Assembly: GCA_934343915.1 (NCBI GenBank)
Contig: CAKRIL010000008.1
Coordinates: forward strand, 22,747-86,746
Reading direction: 5' to 3'
DNA: 64,000 nucleotides
Origin: an uncultured Lachnospiraceae bacterium
Lineage (GTDB): Bacteria; Bacillota; Clostridia; Lachnospirales; Lachnospiraceae
A model generated the notes under the pieces. It was not told the origin of the DNA and did not search any database. It saw only the letters and a program-made list of their open reading frames with translations. Below are positions 59,420-64,000 of the stretch, in pieces. Every line of letters begins with the position of its first letter. Position 1 is the stretch's first letter. A program made the translations under genes and the position numbers.

Positions 59420-61831
59420 ATGAAAGTATTACTCAGTTGGTTAAATGAATATGTAGATATAGATGTCACTCCTGAGGAGCTTGAGAAGAAGTTCTTTGGC
59501 GCAGGCTTCGAGGTTGAAGGTGTGGAATACCTCGGTGAGGGTATAGAGAATGTGTATGTTGGTCAGGTGACCTCTATTGAAAAGTATGAGGGAACACATC
59601 TTTACATCTGTCACATTGACTGTGGTGAGCATGGACATGACCATCTTATTCTCACAGGTGCGGACAATGTGTTCCAGGGTGCCAAGGTTCCTGCATGTAT
59701 CGTTGGTGCAAAGCTTCCTAACGGTATGGAGATTACGCCAAGAAAAATGAAGGATATGATGTCCTATGGTATGCTCTGCTCAGGTGGTGAGCTTGGACTT
59801 GACAAGGACTGGTATAAGGGTGCTGATGTCAACGGAATTATGATTCTTGACGAGGATGCTCCTGTCGGAGAGGACATTAAGACATATCTTGAGCTTGATG
59901 ACTATGTATTTGATATATCGGTAACGGCTAACAGACCGGATTGCCAGTCTGTTCTCGGACTTGCAAGAGAAGTTGCAGCCTTCCTCGGAAAGGAAATAAA
60001 GCTTCCTGATATGAGCTATACATGTGATTCAGTGGTCAAGCCGGAAATCAGCGTAAGTGTTGAGAGTCAGGATATCTGTCCGAGATATTTGGGACATTAT
60101 GTGTATGATGTTCAGTACAAGGAATCTCCTCTGTGGATGAAGAGAAGACTTATCGCGGTAGGACATAATGCAATCAATGCCATGGTCGATATCACCAATT
60201 ATGTGCTGGTTGAGATTGGTCAGCCTATGCATGCCTTTGATTTGAATACACTTGAGGGCTCATCAATCGTTGTAAGAAGAGCTGCGGATGGTGAGAAGCT
60301 TGTGACACTTGACGGCAAGGAGCGTGTGCTTAACCATAATAACCTGCTTATCTGTGATAAGGTTAAGGCAGTAGGCCTTGCAGGAGTTATGGGCGGACTC
60401 AACAGCGAGATTACAGAGAATACCAAGGAAGTTCTCTTTGAGTCGGCAAAGTTCATGAAGGACAATGTAAGAAAGACGGCAAGAGGTCTTGGTCTTCAGT
60501 CCGATGCCGCATCACGCTATGAGAAGGGTATTGATGAATACTCAGTAGAATGCGGTATGGCAAGAGCACTTAACCTTGTCACAACACTCGGTGTTGCCAA
60601 GGTAAGTTCAACTCATTTTGATGTGACAGCCGGGGCTTCAACAGAAAAGAGAGTAATCAAGGTTCCGACAGCCAAGGTTAATTATGTTCTTGGTATAGAG
60701 GTGCCTGAGGATGAGATGGTAAGAATCTTAAAGAATCTTGCATTTGACGTAGAATTGTCTGATGGTGTTCTTACACTTGCAGTTCCTCGTTACCGCGAGG
60801 ACATTGAGAACTATCAGGATATAGCTGAGGAGATTATAAGAGAGTATGGCTATGACAAGGTTGTTCCTACATTCCTTGGCGAGGCTCTTGTAACCAACGG
60901 AGGACTTAATGCGGCGCAGAGCAAGGAGCTTGCGGTAAAGAACTTCCTCTGCACACAGGGCTACTACGAGATACAGACAATCGCCATGACATCCAAGGAT
61001 GAATTCGATGAATTCTTAATTCCTGCCGATGCAAAGGAGAGAAAGGTCATCGAGATATTAAATCCGATTACCGAGAACCTCAGCATCATGAGAACTCTTA
61101 TGGCACCTGCAATGGTAAGAGCTATTGAAAATAACATAAAGAATGGCAATACGGACCTCCGTTTCTTCGAGCTTGCCAATGTATATATACCGAAGTCACT
61201 TCCTCTTACTGAGGCACCTGATGAGATTAAAACATTATGCCTCGGAACCTCAGGCTCTGATGAGGACTTCTTCACAATGAAGGAGACACTTGAGAACTTT
61301 GCTTCCTATAATAATATAAAGTTTACCTACAAGAGAGGCAATGTCCCTTATCTTCATCCGGGAAGAACAGCTGAGGTATACTGCGACGGTACGCTGGTTG
61401 GTACATTCGGTCAGTTGAGATATGATGTTGTGGATTCCCTTGCGATAGCTAAGGATAAGAAGAACGACACTAAGATATTCATTGCAGAGCTCAATTATGA
61501 TGTATTAAAAACTAAGTTCAAGGAGGAGATAACCTATACTCCTGAATCAACATTTGCCAAGACAAGCAGAGATATTGCAATGATAGTTGACAAGAGAGTT
61601 GAGTGCGGCGATATTATTGCAACAATCGAGAAGGCGGATGACCTTGTTGCTGAGGTTGATCTTTTTGATATTTTTGAAAGCGAGAAGCTTGGATTCGGCA
61701 AGAAGAGCATGGCATTCAGAATTGTATTTGCCTCACATGCGTTCGACGTGACGGATGAGATGACGGATAAGGCTGTTGACAATGTGGTAAAGCACTTACA
61801 GGATGTATATGGCGCGCTTATGAGAAGCTGA
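59420..61831 (+). CDS. pheT: Phenylalanyl-tRNA synthetase beta subunit
   Basis: 803 residues, 22 nt after pheS. Domains in order: tRNA-binding OB fold (about 40-150, VGQVTSIEKYEGTHLYICHID), B1/B5 core (VTANRPDCQSVLGLAREVA), B3/B4 editing domain (ALVEIGQPMHAFDLNTLEG; GVMGGLNSEI), a second B5-type region and catalytic-like core, and a C-terminal ferredoxin-like anticodon-binding domain (PESTFAKTSRDIAMIVDKRVECGDI). Forms the alpha2-beta2 enzyme with PheS. Confidence 0.97.
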   Translation: MKVLLSWLNEYVDIDVTPEELEKKFFGAGFEVEGVEYLGEGIENVYVGQVTSIEKYEGTHLYICHIDCGEHGHDHLILTGADNVFQGAKVPACIVGAKLPNGMEITPRKMKDMMSYGMLCSGGELGLDKDWYKGADVNGIMILDEDAPVGEDIKTYLELDDYVFDISVTANRPDCQSVLGLAREVAAFLGKEIKLPDMSYTCDSVVKPEISVSVESQDICPRYLGHYVYDVQYKESPLWMKRRLIAVGHNAINAMVDITNYVLVEIGQPMHAFDLNTLEGSSIVVRRAADGEKLVTLDGKERVLNHNNLLICDKVKAVGLAGVMGGLNSEITENTKEVLFESAKFMKDNVRKTARGLGLQSDAASRYEKGIDEYSVECGMARALNLVTTLGVAKVSSTHFDVTAGASTEKRVIKVPTAKVNYVLGIEVPEDEMVRILKNLAFDVELSDGVLTLAVPRYREDIENYQDIAEEIIREYGYDKVVPTFLGEALVTNGGLNAAQSKELAVKNFLCTQGYYEIQTIAMTSKDEFDEFLIPADAKERKVIEILNPITENLSIMRTLMAPAMVRAIENNIKNGNTDLRFFELANVYIPKSLPLTEAPDEIKTLCLGTSGSDEDFFTMKETLENFASYNNIKFTYKRGNVPYLHPGRTAEVYCDGTLVGTFGQLRYDVVDSLAIAKDKKNDTKIFIAELNYDVLKTKFKEEITYTPESTFAKTSRDIAMIVDKRVECGDIIATIEKADDLVAEVDLFDIFESEKLGFGKKSMAFRIVFASHAFDVTDEMTDKAVDNVVKHLQDVYGALMRS

Positions 61832-61863
61832 TTCGTATCTGAAACAGTATAATCGATAACTTG

Positions 61864-61913
61864 AAGGCTGTGACCTGATTTCGTGTGTATACGAGATTGG
61901 GACACAGCCTTTT
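61864..61913 (+). terminator. Intrinsic terminator after pheT
   Basis: AAGGCTGTG pairs with CACAGCCTT, enclosing a smaller TCGTG/TACGA hairpin, followed by a short T run. Confidence 0.75.
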
Positions 61914-62049
61914 GCGGTTAGGAGTGGTAAATATGAAATATAATTATAGTTCTAATTACCTATATTTCAATAGAACAATAACTATGGATTTTGAGTACGG
62001 TTGAGGATATAATGAACATATATATCGTATATATAGGAGAGAAAAAGAT

Positions 62050-63075
62050 TTGAATTTACATGATTTCAGCTATGATTTACCTCAGGAGCTGATTGCTCAG
62101 GATCCGTTGGAGGACAGATCATCATCAAGACTTATGCTTCTTGATAAGAATACGGGAGCAATACAGCACAAGATTTTTAAGGATATTGTGGATTATATCA
62201 ATCCGGGTGACTGCCTGGTGCTTAACAATACGAAGGTTATCCCTGCAAGACTTATGGGAGTCAGGGAAGGAACAGGTGCTGCGATAGAGGTTCTGCTTCT
62301 CAAGAGAAGAGAGAATGATATATGGGAGGTGCTTGTTAAGCCGGGTAAGAAGGCAAGACCGGGAGACAGAATTATATTCGGTGACGGCAAGCTCACAGCG
62401 GAGGTATTGGAGGTCGTTGAGGACGGCAACAGACTTATACAGTTCTCGTATGAGGGTGTGTTTGAAGCAGTGCTTGATGAACTCGGACAGATGCCTCTTC
62501 CGCCTTATATCACACATAAGCTTCAGGATAAGAACCGCTATCAGACCGTATATGCCAAGTATGAGGGTTCGGCGGCAGCACCGACGGCAGGACTTCATTT
62601 TACCAGGGAGCTTCTTGAAGAACTTAAGGAAAAGGGCATAATAATTGCCAATGTCACACTTCATGTAGGGCTTGGAACCTTCAGACCTGTTAAGGTCGAG
62701 AATATACAGGAGCATCATATGCATTCCGAGATGTTCGTTGTCACACAGGAGGAAGCAGATAAGATTAACGCTGCAAGAGCGGCGGGAGGAAGAATAATCT
62801 GCGTAGGTACAACAAGTCTGAGAACGCTGGAGTCAACCACGGATGAGAACGGCGTTGTACATCCTGACAGCAGAGAGACAGATATATTCATATATCCGGG
62901 TTATAAGTTTAAGGCTGCTGACTGTCTCATTACCAATTTCCATTTGCCGGAATCGACACTTCTTATGCTTGTGTCGGCACTTGCGGGACGCGATAATATT
63001 CTCAATGCATATGAGACAGCGGTGAAGGAAAAATACAGATTTTTCAGTTTTGGAGATGCAATGTTTATTTCATAA
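62050..63075 (+). CDS. queA: S-adenosylmethionine:tRNA ribosyltransferase-isomerase
   Basis: 341 residues starting at TTG 62050, with AGGAGAG 10 nt upstream; the start gives the canonical QueA N-terminus NLHDFSYDLPQELIAQDPL. It makes epoxyqueuosine from 7-aminomethyl-7-deazaguanine in tRNA. Further marks: NNTKVIPARLMG, GTGAAIEVLLL, YEGSAAAPTAGLHFT, THVGLGTFRPV-like stretch and NFHLPESTLLMLVSAL. A TATAAT box sits at 62008-62013 with no clear -35. Confidence 0.96.
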   Translation: MNLHDFSYDLPQELIAQDPLEDRSSSRLMLLDKNTGAIQHKIFKDIVDYINPGDCLVLNNTKVIPARLMGVREGTGAAIEVLLLKRRENDIWEVLVKPGKKARPGDRIIFGDGKLTAEVLEVVEDGNRLIQFSYEGVFEAVLDELGQMPLPPYITHKLQDKNRYQTVYAKYEGSAAAPTAGLHFTRELLEELKEKGIIIANVTLHVGLGTFRPVKVENIQEHHMHSEMFVVTQEEADKINAARAAGGRIICVGTTSLRTLESTTDENGVVHPDSRETDIFIYPGYKFKAADCLITNFHLPESTLLMLVSALAGRDNILNAYETAVKEKYRFFSFGDAMFIS

Positions 63076-63090
63076 AAGGAGGATTATGTA

Positions 63091-63450
63091 ATGCCGGAAA
63101 TTCAGGAGAAGAGAAAGTCAAAAAGAATTGGTATCAACGTAAGGATTAAGCTTCAGAAGGTAATGGATAACAGTGTACCGGTGGCACTTAAGGAAGAGGA
63201 GTTTGAGGTGAATGTTGTCAACATCTCCAAGGATGGAATGGCATTCAGAACCAAAGAAAGACTGGCTCTCAATTCTTTTTACGATACTCAGGTGATACTG
63301 TGGACAAAGGAATCCTTTGATACAGTCATTGAAATTGTAAGGATGGAGAATTTTGGTGAGGAAGAGACATTATACGGCTGCCGTTTTGTGGGGATAAGTG
63401 CTAATGACCAGTTCAAGATTGATGTGTATCAGATAGTATCGGAGAACTGA
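63091..63450 (+). CDS. PilZ domain protein (c-di-GMP receptor candidate)
   Basis: 119 residues, one PilZ domain. The Arg-rich motif (EKRKSKRIGINVRI) and the second motif NISKDGMAF are visible, the latter with Asn in place of the usual Asp of D/NxSxxG, which is a tolerated variant. It probably binds c-di-GMP made or removed by proteins such as that at 37.7 kb. GGAGG site, 15 nt after queA, so likely co-transcribed. Binding is inferred. Confidence 0.88.
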   Translation: MPEIQEKRKSKRIGINVRIKLQKVMDNSVPVALKEEEFEVNVVNISKDGMAFRTKERLALNSFYDTQVILWTKESFDTVIEIVRMENFGEEETLYGCRFVGISANDQFKIDVYQIVSEN

Positions 63451-63473
63451 TACGGCGTGGGGAGAGAATAATT

Positions 63474-64000
63474 ATGGTGGAATGTGTTAATCTCAGGAAA
63501 AAATATATGACTGTGACGGCTGTTGAGGATATTTCTCTTAATATTCAGGCGGGAAAGGTGTACGCGCTGTTAGGACCTAACGGAAGCGGTAAGACCACAC
63601 TCATGAAGATGATTGCGGGGCTTACAAGACAGACATCGGGAACGCTTCTGTATGAGGGACAGCCGATCGGCGTGGAATCTAAGAAGCATATCGCGTATAT
63701 GCCGACGGAGAGCTATTTCTATTCATATATGAACTGTATTGATATAGGAAAATACTACCGCGATTTCTTCGAGGATTTTTCCATGGATAAGTACAGGGCA
63801 CTGCTTGGTGAGATGGGGCTTGATGAGAAGCAGAAGGCATCTAAGATGTCCTCGGGAATGATGGCGAAGCTGAAGATTGCCGCCACTCTTGCGAGGGACA
63901 GCAGGCTGATAATGCTTGATGAGCCGCTTAACGGAATTGACATAATTGCCCGCGAGAAGATTATTAACACAATAATGGCAAGTGCTGACGGACACAGAGC
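63474..64000 (+). CDS. ABC transporter ATP-binding protein (5' part)
   Basis: First 175 codons; the gene continues beyond the window. ATG 63474 has GGGGAGAG upstream. Walker A LLGPNGSGKTTLMKMI near residue 35, a short signature MSSGMMAKLKIA near 125 and Walker B LIMLDEPLNGID near 145. The weak signature and Tyr-rich middle (ESYFYSYMNCIDIGKYYRDF) resemble YtrB/EcsA-like exporters of Gram-positives, often with a separate membrane gene next to them. Transport substrate unknown. Confidence 0.92.
   Translation, partial: MVECVNLRKKYMTVTAVEDISLNIQAGKVYALLGPNGSGKTTLMKMIAGLTRQTSGTLLYEGQPIGVESKKHIAYMPTESYFYSYMNCIDIGKYYRDFFEDFSMDKYRALLGEMGLDEKQKASKMSSGMMAKLKIAATLARDSRLIMLDEPLNGIDIIAREKIINTIMASADGHR

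Overview
The window reads as a chromosomal segment of a Gram-positive, spore-forming anaerobe of the Clostridia, most likely a Lachnospiraceae gut commensal. This rests on: T-box leaders in front of thrS and pheST, a GerA/SpoVAF-type germination protein, a Cys/Gly-rich 'chorion HCB13'-type protein, a DUF3877 protein, many cytosolic glycosidases, a split purine-end pathway under a ZTP riboswitch, and SD-rich, moderately AT-rich genes. No phage, integrase or CRISPR array is visible.

Layout. 0-12 kb: end of folD, a DUF2264 protein, a zinc-ribbon/transglutaminase-like membrane protein, ridA and a GH26 enzyme on the minus strand, an NlpC/P60 peptidase, an AAA/PD-(D/E)XK protein, an M19 dipeptidase, a small unknown protein and a SpoVAF-like protein. 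12-17.4 kb: sugar operon with a RhaM-like mutarotase, a GH13 enzyme and a bifunctional fucokinase/GDP-fucose pyrophosphorylase. 17.4-19.2 kb: nifS-nifU behind a candidate operator. 20.4-22.6 kb: ZTP riboswitch, PurO-type IMP cyclohydrolase and stand-alone AICAR formyltransferase. 22.6-28.2 kb: GH31 and GH2 glycosidases. 28.2-31.1 kb: tRNA-Pro(CGG) and a zinc/cadmium efflux operon (ArsR sensor, HMA chaperone, P1B ATPase). 31.1-31.45 kb: an unlisted compact locus with the architecture of a par/Fst type I toxin-antitoxin. 31.7-37.5 kb: UBA/DUF4342 protein, two-component system, UAP1-like pyrophosphorylase, ankyrin-GH43 fusion. 37.7-52.5 kb: GGDEF/EAL protein, Dabb protein, leuS, FNT channel, CmpB-type membrane protein, a minus-strand cluster of small Pro/Cys-rich proteins, icd, HAD phosphatase, T-box-thrS, truA, DUF3877.

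52.5-57.8 kb is an AT-rich accessory block unlike its neighbours. It holds a 602-aa regulator with two HTH segments and a TPR-like middle, a convergent 51-aa secreted-peptide precursor that I found by reading the minus strand, and a secreted SleB-like hydrolase followed by a lipoprotein with an internal duplication. The half-sites ATTGTAA/TTACAAT occur as an inverted repeat both over the regulator's own promoter and inside a 23-bp-arm inverted repeat between peptide and hydrolase. I propose a peptide-pheromone (RRNPP-like) circuit.

57.8-64 kb: T-box-pheST with a 170-bp terminal-inverted-repeat element inserted between the T-box terminator and pheS, then queA, a PilZ protein and a truncated ABC ATPase gene running off the window edge.

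Common themes are intracellular handling of plant and host glycans (GH26, GH13, GH31, GH2, GH43, fucose activation), cyclic-di-GMP signalling (GGDEF/EAL plus PilZ) and RNA-based control (ZTP riboswitch, two T-boxes, the putative antisense antitoxin). All functions are inferred from sequence reading alone; no database search was run.
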